Below the pieces are notes generated by a model. The model made no database searches. It was not told the origin of the DNA and saw nothing but the letters and a program-made list of their open reading frames with translations. Of a stretch of DNA of 32,896 nt, positions 8,300-17,795 are shown piece by piece. Position numbers and translations under genes: made by a program. The stretch spans positions 1 to 32,896 of the forward strand of contig SHYC01000005.1 in NCBI GenBank assembly GCA_009693005.1, in the 5' to 3' direction. This DNA is from Dehalococcoidia bacterium. GTDB taxonomy: Bacteria > Chloroflexota > Dehalococcoidia > SHYD01 > SHYC01. The stretch's first letter is position 1, and every line of letters starts with the position of its first letter.

Positions 8300-8932
8300 A
8301 TGTCAACCGACAGCGATAGACTGGAAAGAGATGATAGAAGAGAGGTCAGGAGGCAGGCGAGGGCGGCCAGGCAGCAGATAGATACCAGCCGGCTTAGGGC
8401 AACCAGGGCGCGTCGGATGGCGTTATTGGGCATTCCGCTGCTGATTGTAGTAGCCATTCTTGCCTACGCCGTCTTTAGCAGCGCAAAATCGAGTGTGGAC
8501 CAACGTGTTGGGCAAGAAGCACCGTTGGAGGTGGCGCAGCACGTTCCGGAGGGATCGCCCCTGGAATACAAGAACTCGCCGCCATCGTCCGGCGTCCATT
8601 ATGGTGTGACACGACCACTGGCGGTATACAGTGAGGAAGTTAATCCAGGATACTGGGTGCATAATCTTGAGCACGGTGGCATTGCGATTTTATACAACTG
8701 TCCGGAAGGGTGCCCTGACCTGGTTAAGAAACTGAACGATGAATATAGGTCCTTCCCAAATAGCAAATATGGCAGCGTTAAGCTTATCGTTACTCCATAT
8801 TCCAAGTTGGAAACTAGGCTCGCCATTGTATCCTGGGGATGGGTCGATGCAATGGAAGAGTTTGACAAGGACAGGATGATAAACTTTTACAGGGCTCACG
8901 TTGACCATGGCCCCGAAGACCTAGCGATGTAG
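8300..8932 (+). CDS. DUF3105 family membrane-anchored protein
   Basis: One TM then SGVHYGVTRPLAVYSEEVNPGYWVHNLEHGGIAILYNCPEGCPDLVKKL: DUF3105 signature HxG..R / HNLEHGG..Y.C. Confidence 0.85.
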   Translation: MSTDSDRLERDDRREVRRQARAARQQIDTSRLRATRARRMALLGIPLLIVVAILAYAVFSSAKSSVDQRVGQEAPLEVAQHVPEGSPLEYKNSPPSSGVHYGVTRPLAVYSEEVNPGYWVHNLEHGGIAILYNCPEGCPDLVKKLNDEYRSFPNSKYGSVKLIVTPYSKLETRLAIVSWGWVDAMEEFDKDRMINFYRAHVDHGPEDLAM

Positions 8933-9025
8933 TTGGCGGATGCCAATGCCAAGACAACATTCGGTGTGGAGACGGTCACCAGTGGAGAAGTCATTTAGTG
9001 ACCGCTCCATCAGGATGAGCAGGCT

Positions 9026-9796
9026 GTGAGTATAAAACCAGAAGAATGGCGGAGAGCGTCAAAATCCGGCAAGGTCAGTGTTACGTTGAAGGCAGTTGTC
9101 GTTACACCTACTTACAATGAGGCAGAGAACCTACCTATGATGGTGGATGCTGTAAAGGCTCTCGGTATTGAGGGATTACAGCTATTGGTTGTGGATGATA
9201 ACTCTCCGGATAAGACCGGGGAAATCGCGGACCAGTTGGCCAGGAGGTATCCGGACTTTTTTGCCGGCGTTATTCACCGGCCCCGTAAAATGGGGCTGGG
9301 GACCGCTTATATCGCAGGCTTTAGATATTGTCTAGAGCTTGGCGCGGACTATATTATCCAGATGGATACAGACCTTTCACATCCTCCCGGCACTCTGCCG
9401 GTCTTGCTGGAGATGATTAAAGAGTACGATGTGGTCGCAGGTTCCAGGTATATAAAGGGCGGGAGACTGGGAGATACTTGGGGACTGGGGCGCCGACTGT
9501 TAAGCGCTGGCGGCAATCTGTATGCCAGGCTCTTCACTGGCCTTCCCATGAAAGATGTGACGGGAGGGTTCAGATGCTTTCGCCGCGTGGCGTTAGCGAG
9601 CATAGACTTGGAAGCCGTCCGAAGCACCGGCTTCGCGTTTCAGATTGAGATAGCCTACGCCTGCCACAAAAACGGATGTTCTATCAAAGAGGTACCAATA
9701 GTGTTTAACGATAGAGCACACGGGCGATCTAAGATGTCCCTGGATATAGTATGGGAGGCCTTCTGGACGGTCTGGCGGGTGAGGACCAGATACTAA
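9026..9796 (+). CDS. Polyprenyl-phosphate sugar (mannose-like) synthase, DPM1/Ppm1-type GT2
   Basis: VVVTPTYNEAENLPMMVDAVKALGIEGLQLLVVDDNSPDKTGEIADQLA...MGLGTAYIAGFRYCLELGADYIIQMDTDLSHPP...AGSRYIKGG...DVTGGFRCFRRVAL...FAFQIEIAYACHKNGCSIKEVPIVFNDR..GRSKMS; GTG start; no TM domain. Confidence 0.93.
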   Translation: MSIKPEEWRRASKSGKVSVTLKAVVVTPTYNEAENLPMMVDAVKALGIEGLQLLVVDDNSPDKTGEIADQLARRYPDFFAGVIHRPRKMGLGTAYIAGFRYCLELGADYIIQMDTDLSHPPGTLPVLLEMIKEYDVVAGSRYIKGGRLGDTWGLGRRLLSAGGNLYARLFTGLPMKDVTGGFRCFRRVALASIDLEAVRSTGFAFQIEIAYACHKNGCSIKEVPIVFNDRAHGRSKMSLDIVWEAFWTVWRVRTRY

Positions 9797-9820
9797 AGAT
9801 TCCCGGAAGCATCTGATTCA

Positions 9821-12800
9821 TTGTACAAGACCATACGTAGAGAGGCGGCATATCTAGGGATATTCGGCCTTGTGTTCTTTGTCCTCTTTTGGCGCGTTAC
9901 CTTAGCGGGTGGCGCGCTTCTTCCGATAGACCACCTCGCCAAATTTCCACCGTGGGTACCCGCGCCGTATCTGGAGTCCGCTCGTTCTTTAGGCGATCCT
10001 GCTGTTGCAGGTCCAAAAGAAATACAGCCCCAGAGGTTTCCCCACAATGAGCTCATGGGGGACATGATGCTTCAGAACTATCCATGGAAGACATTTACGA
10101 AAGAGTCCTACAAGAATTATGAGTTTCCACTGTGGAACCCCTATATACTGACCGGCATGCCATTTTTGGCCGGAGGGCAGAGTGGCGCGCTTTATCCTCT
10201 TAATGCAATGTTCTACCTTTTGCCGGTGGCAAACGCGTACGGTTGGTTTACGGCCCTCCACTTATTTTTAGCTGCTGGGTTTATGTACCTATATCTGCGG
10301 GTCCTGGGAGCAGCACCGGCCGCCTCACTTCTTGCCGGATTCATTTTTGCCCTCTGCGGGTTTCTGACAGTTAGCTACCAGTGGCCTATGATGGTCAGTG
10401 GGGCAGTGTGGCTGCCTATGTTGCTCACGTGCGTTGAAATGGCAGTACGCCGGTTCGAGGAGAAGCAAGTGGTGTTGGGTGGGGCCCTGCCTTGGACGTT
10501 GCTGGGCAGCCTCGGGATTGCTATGCAAGTGCTGGCCGGCCACATGGAGACTACCTTTTACGTGCTTTTCACGGTGCTTGCTTACTCTCTTTTCAGACTT
10601 ACTCTCTTGGTTAGACCCAGGTACACCAGCGTGAAGCTGCCACAGGCTGTGACAGCCCTGGCTGCGATGGCGTTCCTGGGCGTTGGCCTGTCTGCCGCGC
10701 AATGGATACCATTTGCCGAGTTGATACAGTCTAACTTTCGTTCCGGCAACGCTGCCTACAATGATGTCGCGTTCTGGGCTCTGTCCAAAGAGCAAATACT
10801 GGCTTTTCTTGTTCCGGATATATTTGGCAATCCTTCGCACCACTCCCTCTTCAACCTGTTTACCTGGAGATGGCAGGACTTTCTAACGGTTGATTCCGCG
10901 GGTCAGGCGCGGAACTATCCATTTTGGGGCACTAAGGACTATGTGGAGGGTACCGGATATGTGGGAGTGCTACCGCTGGTGTTGGCGCCCTTAAGCCTTA
11001 TTCTGGCCCGGAACCGTTATACTATCTTTTACTCTCTATACGCTGCGTTCGCTCTTGCTCTCGCCTTTGGCTCGCCTTTGTATGCTGTACTGTTCTACGG
11101 AATCCCCGGCCTCGAACAAGTACACTCCCCGTTTCGCTGGATTTTTCCCTTTTCCGTGAGCATGGCAGTTTTATCCGGGTTGGGTATGAATGCCGTTGTC
11201 AGGTCGAACCGGCGGGGACTTACGAGCGGGGTAGGAGTGGCTGTAGCGTTATCAGGCGCGCTGGTGCTGTGCGCTCTCGGCGTAAGCCGACTTCTGGCAG
11301 AAGACAGCCTGGCTCTTGTGAGCAGCGTCATGTCGGCCTCCTCCAGGCTGTCCGAGGCCTTCCCATCGCCGGAGGCGTTGTATTCGTACCAGTGGCTTAA
11401 CCTCGTCAAGCTGGGGCTTCTGCTCTTAGCTGCGGGAGCTGCCGTCGCGCTGGCAAAGAGATGGCCGAGAGTCTCGGTCGTGGCGCTTCTCGCGATCGCG
11501 GTGGTGGACCTGGGACATTTTGGATACGGCTACTATACAGTATCTGATCCCGACAGCCTGCAGGACCACCTGCCCTTTATGGACGCCCTGGACAAAGAGA
11601 ATCCCTTCCGGGTGGCGGCCTATGGTGACAGACATATTATGACACCTGACTCCGGAATGCTGCTGGGTCTTCAGGATATCCGGGGGTACGACACAGTGAT
11701 CCCCAAGCAATACGTGGAGTTCTGGAGGCTCTTAGAGGAGCCGAGTGGACTTCCTTACAGCCAGATCAATCTCCTTACCCAAGAATCTTCTTTGGACTCT
11801 CCAATCCTGGATCTGATGAACGTTAAATACATTCTGACCGCGGATGAGTTGAGCAGGCCCAATTACCAAAAGGTGTACGATGGCGAGATAAAGGTCTATA
11901 GAAATATGGACGCTATGGAGCGGGCTTTTGTAGTCTTTGATGCTAAGCTGGCAGGTAGTCCTGAAGAGGCTTTGGGGATGCTATCTGCGCCCGGGTTTGA
12001 TGTCAGAAGGCAGGTGGTATTGGAGGGGAATAACGTCTATCAACCTCCTGCTGGGGACAAGACTTCGCTTTCGAAGGTCCATGTGTCCCAGTACCGCAAC
12101 ACCAGCGTGTCTGTAGAAGTTTCCATTCCTGAAGATGGACTTTTGGTCTTGACCGACGCCTATTTCCCGGGCTGGCGGGCCAGTCTTGAGGACGGGACGG
12201 AGCTAAGGCTCCTGAGAGCGGATAGGGTATTCCGCGCGGTGAGAGTCCCGTCAGGGGAGCATACGGTAACCTTCTCCTATGCGCCGCTAAGCTTCAGGGC
12301 GGGAGCGTTCATAAGCTTTATGGCTGTGGTCGCTGTCCTGCTCGGAGGAGCGTCATGGCTCTGGCGCCGCAATTTACAGGGCGTGGCGGAGTCCTCCGGC
12401 ATAAGGAGAGTGGTGAAAAACAGCGTCACGCCCATGGCAGGACAGCTTACCAACAGATTCATAGACCTTGGATTTACCGTGGTGATGCTGCGTCTGCTAG
12501 GACCGAGTAACTACGGTAATTACGCCTTCGCGGTGGCCTTCATCGGCTATTTCTCTATCTTCACCGACTTTGGTCTGGGGACGCTGCTGACAAGAGAGGT
12601 CTCGAAGGATAAGGCGGCAATAGGTAGTTATCTGGGGAACACATTGGTCATTCGTCTCGCGCTGTGCTTGGCAGCTATCCCATTTCTGATGGGTATTTTA
12701 GGTCTTTACTCGTGGAAGTTTGGCTTGGAGAAGGACACGGTGACGCTAGCCCTTCTCTTTATGATTAGTCTTTTCCCAAGCAGCGTGGCTGCTGCCTTTA

Positions 12801-13831
12801 GCGCGGCCTTCAGCGCCCATGAGAAAATGGAGTATCCGGCGGCGGTAGCGGTTTTAACTACAATGGTCAGGGCTTCAGTGGGCCTTGGGGCCTTGTTCGT
12901 TGGCTGGGGAGTCGTCGGTCTAGGCATTGCCTCGGTTGTGGCAAGCACCGCCTCTTCTATAATGCTTGTAATAGTCTTCGTGAGGATGTTTTCTCTGCCC
13001 AGGTTAGAGTTTGACCTGTTTATGGGAAAGGACATGACGTGGACAGCTCTTCCCCTCATGATAAACAACTTGCTGAGCACTATCTTCTTTCGCATAGATG
13101 TAATGCTCTTACTGCCGATGAAGGGAAGCCAGGTCGTGGGATATTACTCAAGCGCCTATAAATTCGTTGACGGCCTCAATATATTCCCCTCTTTTATTAC
13201 CCTGGCGCTATTCCCCGTGATGTCCAGGCAAGCTCTCTCTTCAAAGGAAGGACTAATAAGAGCTTACACCAAGGCAGTGAAGGTCCTTTTGATACTGGCT
13301 ATTCCCATAACCGTAGGGACCACAATCATAGCTGACGAGCTTATATTTCTCCTGTTTGGCAGTGAGTTCGGACCCGCTGTGCAGGCGCTTCAGATACTGA
13401 TATGGTTCTTGCCTTTCAGCTATGTAAACAGTGTGACGCAATACGTTATTATCGCGGTTGGCAAACAACGATTCCTAACTGTAGCCTTTATCATAGGCGC
13501 CACCTTTAACGTTGCCGCAAACCTGATAGCGATACCTTTCTTTGGACTGTTGGGGGCCGCGGTTGTAACGGTGTTGAGCGAGCTTGTGCTGATGGCGCCT
13601 TTTATGTGGGCCGTCTGGCGCTGGGTAGGGGCGCTGGACTTAGTTGGGCTATCTATTAGACCTGCCGTCGCTACAGGTATTATGGGAGCGGTTTTGGTCC
13701 CACTAAGTCATCTGAGCATATTCTTGCTGGTGCCTATAGGAGCAGCCGTTTACGTCCTCGCGCTCTTGCTGCTCCGTACCTTCGATGATGACGACAAGGC
13801 TATTTTAAGGTCTATCTTCGCCCGCTCTTGA
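9821..13831 (+). CDS. Fusion: YfhO-type GT-C membrane protein (N) + MOP/Wzx-like polysaccharide flippase (C)
   Basis: 1336-aa uninterrupted ORF, TTG start. Residues ~1-850 resemble YfhO (LPIDHLAKFPPW...NPYILTGMPFLAGGQSGALYPLN...VHSPFRWIFPFSVSMAVLSGLGM...DAYFPGWRASLEDGTELRLLRADRVFRAVRVPSGEHTVTFSYAP). From ~865: VKNSVTPMAGQLTNRFIDLGFTVVMLRLLGPSNYGNYAFAVAFIGYFSIFTDFGLGTLLTREVSKD, a typical polysaccharide flippase N-terminus, to 14-TM-like C-terminus. Confidence 0.9.
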   Translation: MYKTIRREAAYLGIFGLVFFVLFWRVTLAGGALLPIDHLAKFPPWVPAPYLESARSLGDPAVAGPKEIQPQRFPHNELMGDMMLQNYPWKTFTKESYKNYEFPLWNPYILTGMPFLAGGQSGALYPLNAMFYLLPVANAYGWFTALHLFLAAGFMYLYLRVLGAAPAASLLAGFIFALCGFLTVSYQWPMMVSGAVWLPMLLTCVEMAVRRFEEKQVVLGGALPWTLLGSLGIAMQVLAGHMETTFYVLFTVLAYSLFRLTLLVRPRYTSVKLPQAVTALAAMAFLGVGLSAAQWIPFAELIQSNFRSGNAAYNDVAFWALSKEQILAFLVPDIFGNPSHHSLFNLFTWRWQDFLTVDSAGQARNYPFWGTKDYVEGTGYVGVLPLVLAPLSLILARNRYTIFYSLYAAFALALAFGSPLYAVLFYGIPGLEQVHSPFRWIFPFSVSMAVLSGLGMNAVVRSNRRGLTSGVGVAVALSGALVLCALGVSRLLAEDSLALVSSVMSASSRLSEAFPSPEALYSYQWLNLVKLGLLLLAAGAAVALAKRWPRVSVVALLAIAVVDLGHFGYGYYTVSDPDSLQDHLPFMDALDKENPFRVAAYGDRHIMTPDSGMLLGLQDIRGYDTVIPKQYVEFWRLLEEPSGLPYSQINLLTQESSLDSPILDLMNVKYILTADELSRPNYQKVYDGEIKVYRNMDAMERAFVVFDAKLAGSPEEALGMLSAPGFDVRRQVVLEGNNVYQPPAGDKTSLSKVHVSQYRNTSVSVEVSIPEDGLLVLTDAYFPGWRASLEDGTELRLLRADRVFRAVRVPSGEHTVTFSYAPLSFRAGAFISFMAVVAVLLGGASWLWRRNLQGVAESSGIRRVVKNSVTPMAGQLTNRFIDLGFTVVMLRLLGPSNYGNYAFAVAFIGYFSIFTDFGLGTLLTREVSKDKAAIGSYLGNTLVIRLALCLAAIPFLMGILGLYSWKFGLEKDTVTLALLFMISLFPSSVAAAFSAAFSAHEKMEYPAAVAVLTTMVRASVGLGALFVGWGVVGLGIASVVASTASSIMLVIVFVRMFSLPRLEFDLFMGKDMTWTALPLMINNLLSTIFFRIDVMLLLPMKGSQVVGYYSSAYKFVDGLNIFPSFITLALFPVMSRQALSSKEGLIRAYTKAVKVLLILAIPITVGTTIIADELIFLLFGSEFGPAVQALQILIWFLPFSYVNSVTQYVIIAVGKQRFLTVAFIIGATFNVAANLIAIPFFGLLGAAVVTVLSELVLMAPFMWAVWRWVGALDLVGLSIRPAVATGIMGAVLVPLSHLSIFLLVPIGAAVYVLALLLLRTFDDDDKAILRSIFARS

Positions 13832-13893
13832 GCGCGTCTACGAACGAGAAGCGAGCATATCCTCCAGCAAGGGCAGTGTCTCCAGGTCTATCT

Positions 13894-14757
13894 CTACCGA
13901 ACGCGGCCCAAAGACGATCTAACTGCGGCCACCGATGCGGCCAACCGCTCCGGGCTAAATACCTCTATCGTCAACAGCCCATCAAAAGAATGTTCTTTCA
14001 AAGCTCTCGTAAATCCGTCGAGACCCAGGATGCCGCTGCCCGGCTCCAGATGGTCTTCTCTCACGTAACCTACATCCGGCGACCCGACGCGCCGCACATC
14101 GTGGAGATGGACCTCCCTTATCCTGCCTGCATATCTACTTAATATTGATACTGGATCTAATCCTTGAACGAGGGCATGGCCGGTGTCCAGACACAGAGAC
14201 ACCCCCGAGGAAAACGCTACCGTTGCCTGCTGGGGGAATGGGTTGCCTCTTAGGTTCTCGACGCACAACCTGGCCGGCTCAAGTACAGCTGCTATCTGTC
14301 TTACGCTGTCCGCTGCTATATCTACCACCGCGTCGGACAGGCGTATCTCTGAATAACGGCGAAAATCGTCCTCAGTTATGCCCTGCTGTTCTGGGAGCAG
14401 GTGCAGCACATACGAATAAGGTTCCAGGATACTGCCCAGCTCGACAGAGCTCTTTATGGCGTCTATAGACTTCTGCCGGGCGGTGTCGTTAGCAGAGGAA
14501 AGGTCAAGATTGGCGTAGGGCAGATGTATAGAAAACGTTATTCCCTGGTCGCGGGCGATAGATCTTGCCTCAGATAGAGTCTTCCTGGTAAGCAAGGCAG
14601 GGTAAGCAGCAGCCGCGCCAAACGGAACCTCCAGGACCTGGACATCGAACTTCTTGACCGTTGAGATTATAGTAGCAAAAAAGGATGGCAGGTGGATATC
14701 GCTGATGCCTTGCAGTCCTTCGCCGGTAATGGCCTCCAGGGCAACTCCTAGCAGCAT
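13894..14757 (-). CDS. AP-endonuclease-2 superfamily TIM barrel; CbiR-like candidate (cobamide remodeling phosphodiesterase) or sugar-phosphate isomerase
   Basis: ITFSIHLPYANLDLSSANDTARQKSIDAIKSSVELGSILEPYSYVLHLLPE...ARLCVENLRGN...VSLCLDTGHALVQGLDP...REVHLHDVRRV...REDHLEPGSGILGLDGFTRALKEHSFDGLLTIEVFS. Fold assignment is firm; CbiR sub-assignment tentative. Confidence 0.75.
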   Translation of the reverse strand: MLLGVALEAITGEGLQGISDIHLPSFFATIISTVKKFDVQVLEVPFGAAAAYPALLTRKTLSEARSIARDQGITFSIHLPYANLDLSSANDTARQKSIDAIKSSVELGSILEPYSYVLHLLPEQQGITEDDFRRYSEIRLSDAVVDIAADSVRQIAAVLEPARLCVENLRGNPFPQQATVAFSSGVSLCLDTGHALVQGLDPVSILSRYAGRIREVHLHDVRRVGSPDVGYVREDHLEPGSGILGLDGFTRALKEHSFDGLLTIEVFSPERLAASVAAVRSSLGRVR

Positions 14758-14769
14758 GTTCCTTTTCTG

Positions 14770-15774
14770 TTAGAAGAAAAAAGAAAGGAGGTTGAATGAT
14801 ACGAAGGCGATGACTGCTGTGGCGGGTATGGTCAGCACCCAGGCTAGCACCATCTGCCCGGCAACGCCCCATCTAACCGCTGAAAACCGTTGTACTGAAC
14901 CGACTCCCATTATGGCGCCCGCGATGGTATGGGTTGTGCTGACGGGAATCCCCAATGCCGCTGTAGTAAAGAGTGTGGCTGCGCCGGCGGTCTCAGCGCT
15001 AAAGCCCTGGTACGTTTGAAGCTTGGTGATTCTCAGGCCCATTGTTCTGACTATCCTCCAGCCCCCTGAAAGAGTGCCCAGCGCTATGGCCAGGTGCGCT
15101 GCAAGCACCACCCAGAGTGGGACGTAGAATTCCGGGCCTAAATATCCTGAGGTAAAAAGCAGAACCGCTACTATTCCCATGGTCTTCTGCGCGTCGTTGG
15201 TACCGTGGCCGAGGCTAAAGGCCGCGGCAGAGGCTAGTTGGCCGACGCTAAACCATCTGCGCACCTGGCCTTGGGAGAAACCGCGAGACAGCCAGGTTAT
15301 CGCGACGATGATGAGTAGACCAACAGTCATGCCTATTACTGGAGAAAGAACAATGAATAAGCCTATCCTTTCAACGCCCTGGACGATGACCGCTTCCATG
15401 CCCTTGTAGGCGAACGCAGCGCCGACAAAGCCACCGACCAGAGCATGGGAGGAACTGGAAGGAAGGCCGTAATACCAGGTTATTAGGTTCCAGGCTATAG
15501 CACCCGTTAGACCGGCGAGGACCACATGTTCGTTGATGGCTTCAGTCCTTACTACGCCTTTTCCGATGGTGTTGGCCACGTTGAGCCCGAAGAACAAAAA
15601 GGCGATGAAGTTGAAAAAGGCCGCCCATACAATTGCCTGAGATGGAGTCAAGACTCTTGTGGAAACTACTGTGGCGATAGAGTTAGCAGCGTCGTGAAAA
15701 CCATTGATAAAGTCGAAACACAGGGCAACGAAAACTATGAATACTATAATGACCAGATGAGGGTCAACAGACAT
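14770..15774 (-). CDS. pit: PiT-family inorganic phosphate transporter
   Basis: CFDFINGFHDAANSIATVVSTRVLTPSQAIVWAAFFNF...GLPSSSSHALVGGFVGA...SLGHGTNDAQKTMGIVAVLL...GIPVSTTHTIAGAIMGVGS. Confidence 0.96.
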   Translation of the reverse strand: MSVDPHLVIIVFIVFVALCFDFINGFHDAANSIATVVSTRVLTPSQAIVWAAFFNFIAFLFFGLNVANTIGKGVVRTEAINEHVVLAGLTGAIAWNLITWYYGLPSSSSHALVGGFVGAAFAYKGMEAVIVQGVERIGLFIVLSPVIGMTVGLLIIVAITWLSRGFSQGQVRRWFSVGQLASAAAFSLGHGTNDAQKTMGIVAVLLFTSGYLGPEFYVPLWVVLAAHLAIALGTLSGGWRIVRTMGLRITKLQTYQGFSAETAGAATLFTTAALGIPVSTTHTIAGAIMGVGSVQRFSAVRWGVAGQMVLAWVLTIPATAVIAFVSFNLLSFFF

Positions 15775-15800
15775 TCTACTTACGTCTCCAGTTTTTCAGC

Positions 15801-16430
15801 TTAACCATTCTTGACCACAATCCCTTCAAGAACGTTTGCCACATCCTCACAGCGGTCTGTAGCTGTCTCAAGCTGCTCGTATATCTCTCGCCACTTTATT
15901 ATCTCCATAACATCATATTTGCCGTCGTCAAAAAGCTCCGCCAGAGCGTGGAGGAGAACCACATCGGCCTCATTTTCCAAACGGTTTATCTCTACACCAT
16001 GCTTCAGAATACTCTTAAGTTCATTGGGATGTTTCAAGATAGATATAGCTTTTTCGACTTCCTGAGTGGACCGGACTATAACATCTGCAAGTTCTCGCGC
16101 CCGCACAGTGGGAGCGGAGATCTTGTAGATTTGCATCGTTACAGCCGCCGCTTCGATGAAGTCCATAATATCATCCAGTCTCTCGGCGATGGCTGCTATG
16201 TCTTCACGGTCAATAGGGGTTACAAATGTCCTGTGGAGATTGTCCATGACCTGGTGAGTTAGAGTATCACATAGATGCTCATACTCTCTGATTCGGGCTA
16301 CCTTTCCCTCAACTCCCTCCCAGTTGTCCAGCAGAGACTGGAGCTCTTTGGCGGCCATCACGGTGGTTGCAGCGTGTTTCTCGAAGAGATCGTAGAACTT
16401 TTCTTCCCTTGGAAGAAATGGAAACCTCAT
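15801..16430 (-). CDS. DUF47 / PhoU-like Pit accessory protein
   Basis: FPREEKFYDLFEKHAATTVMAAKELQSLL...REYEHLCDTLTHQVMDNLHRTFVTPIDREDIAAIAERLDDIMDFIEAAA; directly upstream of pit. Confidence 0.94.
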   Translation of the reverse strand: MRFPFLPREEKFYDLFEKHAATTVMAAKELQSLLDNWEGVEGKVARIREYEHLCDTLTHQVMDNLHRTFVTPIDREDIAAIAERLDDIMDFIEAAAVTMQIYKISAPTVRARELADVIVRSTQEVEKAISILKHPNELKSILKHGVEINRLENEADVVLLHALAELFDDGKYDVMEIIKWREIYEQLETATDRCEDVANVLEGIVVKNG

Positions 16431-16973
16431 TTAATTCATGCTCCTTGTAATTGGTATTAGGGCAAACTTATCCACTTAAAGTGCCTAGCTCTCGTTTTGT
16501 CTTCGACATTTTGTTTGTCTGATTTTGGCAGAAACGCTAGCACCGGACGGCTATCTCTGGACAAGTCCATCTGGACAGACCAGATGAAGCTAACAAGGCT
16601 GCTTCGGGGGAATATTTTGCTTTGCGCGGCAGAAAAAAAGGGCAGGCCAACCGCTGTCTCTATTTCTGACAGTATATAGCTAGGTGTAACCCCTGGCTTG
16701 AGCGGTACGCGCTGGAATACAAAAACCACCGATGGTATCATACGTAGCAGACCTTGGTGTGTCAAGATACCTAATTAAACAGGCCCTGTTTACCGCCATT
16801 GTCCTCTTTCGACGGCTCAAGCACTGTAGCCGCGCTCATTGTAACAACATTATAGACATTTAGCGAAAACGAAACCCAGACGAGCCGGAGGATGCTGGAC
16901 TCGAATATTTTTCGTATACTTTCTATGCTGTATATCGCTTAGGTCGGTATTCAACGATTGATACTTCTTTTGG

Positions 16974-17678
16974 ATGAGAGGATGTCCTTTGGCAAGCATA
17001 TTGATCCTCGGTAAAGAAAACGGCGATGAAGAGATCTCCAGGCTGGCTCAAGACCTGCGCAAAAGAGGCCACCGCTTGGAGCTTACCGCAGATATCGATG
17101 AGGCCATGTCTCTGGTGGAGGGAAGGAGTGTAGATGTGGTTTTTATCGATCTGCTCACAGACTTCTTGCATAAGGAGGATATCAGACATGTCGTCCAGGA
17201 GTGCGGGCGGATAAAACCCGTCTCTGTTATCGCGTGTCTAAGCGAGTTTGGGTTACACGACTATGATGTGTCGATGGGCTTTACAGATTTTGTGGTTCAG
17301 CCGTTTAGAGCTACAGAGCTGCACGCGAGACTTCAAATGGCCTTGTGGCGCGATGGCAAAAGCAAAACTGATGATGATGTCATTGTATCCGGAGGCCTGC
17401 GGCTTGACCTGTCAAGGTACGAGGTGCATCTTCTTGGTCGGCCGATCGAGCTCACCTTCAAGGAATTCGAGCTGCTCAGGTTTTTGGCCACTAACCCGGA
17501 GAAGGTTTACAGCAGGGAGACGCTGTTAAACAGGGTATGGGGCTATGATTATTACGGCGGCGCTAGGACTGTGGATGTCCATATTCGGCGGCTCAGGAGC
17601 AAGATAGAGGAAGCCGATCGTTCCTTTATCGAGACGGTTCGAAACGTTGGTTATAGGTTTAGGGTTGGCGCCGGCTAG
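16974..17678 (+). CDS. OmpR/PhoB-type winged-helix response regulator with degenerate receiver
   Basis: C-terminal GGLRLDLSRYEVHLLGRPIELTFKEFELLRFLATNPEKVYSRETLLNRVWGYDYYGGARTVDVHIRRLRSKIEEADRSFIETVRNVGYRF. N-terminal receiver-like ILILGKENGDEE...VDVVFIDLL...FTDFVVQPFRATEL. Confidence 0.93.
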   Translation: MRGCPLASILILGKENGDEEISRLAQDLRKRGHRLELTADIDEAMSLVEGRSVDVVFIDLLTDFLHKEDIRHVVQECGRIKPVSVIACLSEFGLHDYDVSMGFTDFVVQPFRATELHARLQMALWRDGKSKTDDDVIVSGGLRLDLSRYEVHLLGRPIELTFKEFELLRFLATNPEKVYSRETLLNRVWGYDYYGGARTVDVHIRRLRSKIEEADRSFIETVRNVGYRFRVGAG

Positions 17679-17795
17679 TGTTGTTGTTCCAAAATTGCGG
17701 TACTATGCTGAGTCCACGGCAGCCGGATTGAACAGTCACAAAGCATTATGCTAGAATTTCAGCGAGTTAGGTATACAGGAAAGGGAACCAAGGCT

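Noticed and set aside
16457-16765. 102-aa minus ORF upstream of DUF47 gene
   Set aside because: No recognisable family and not supported by RBS; probably chance ORF in the intergenic region.
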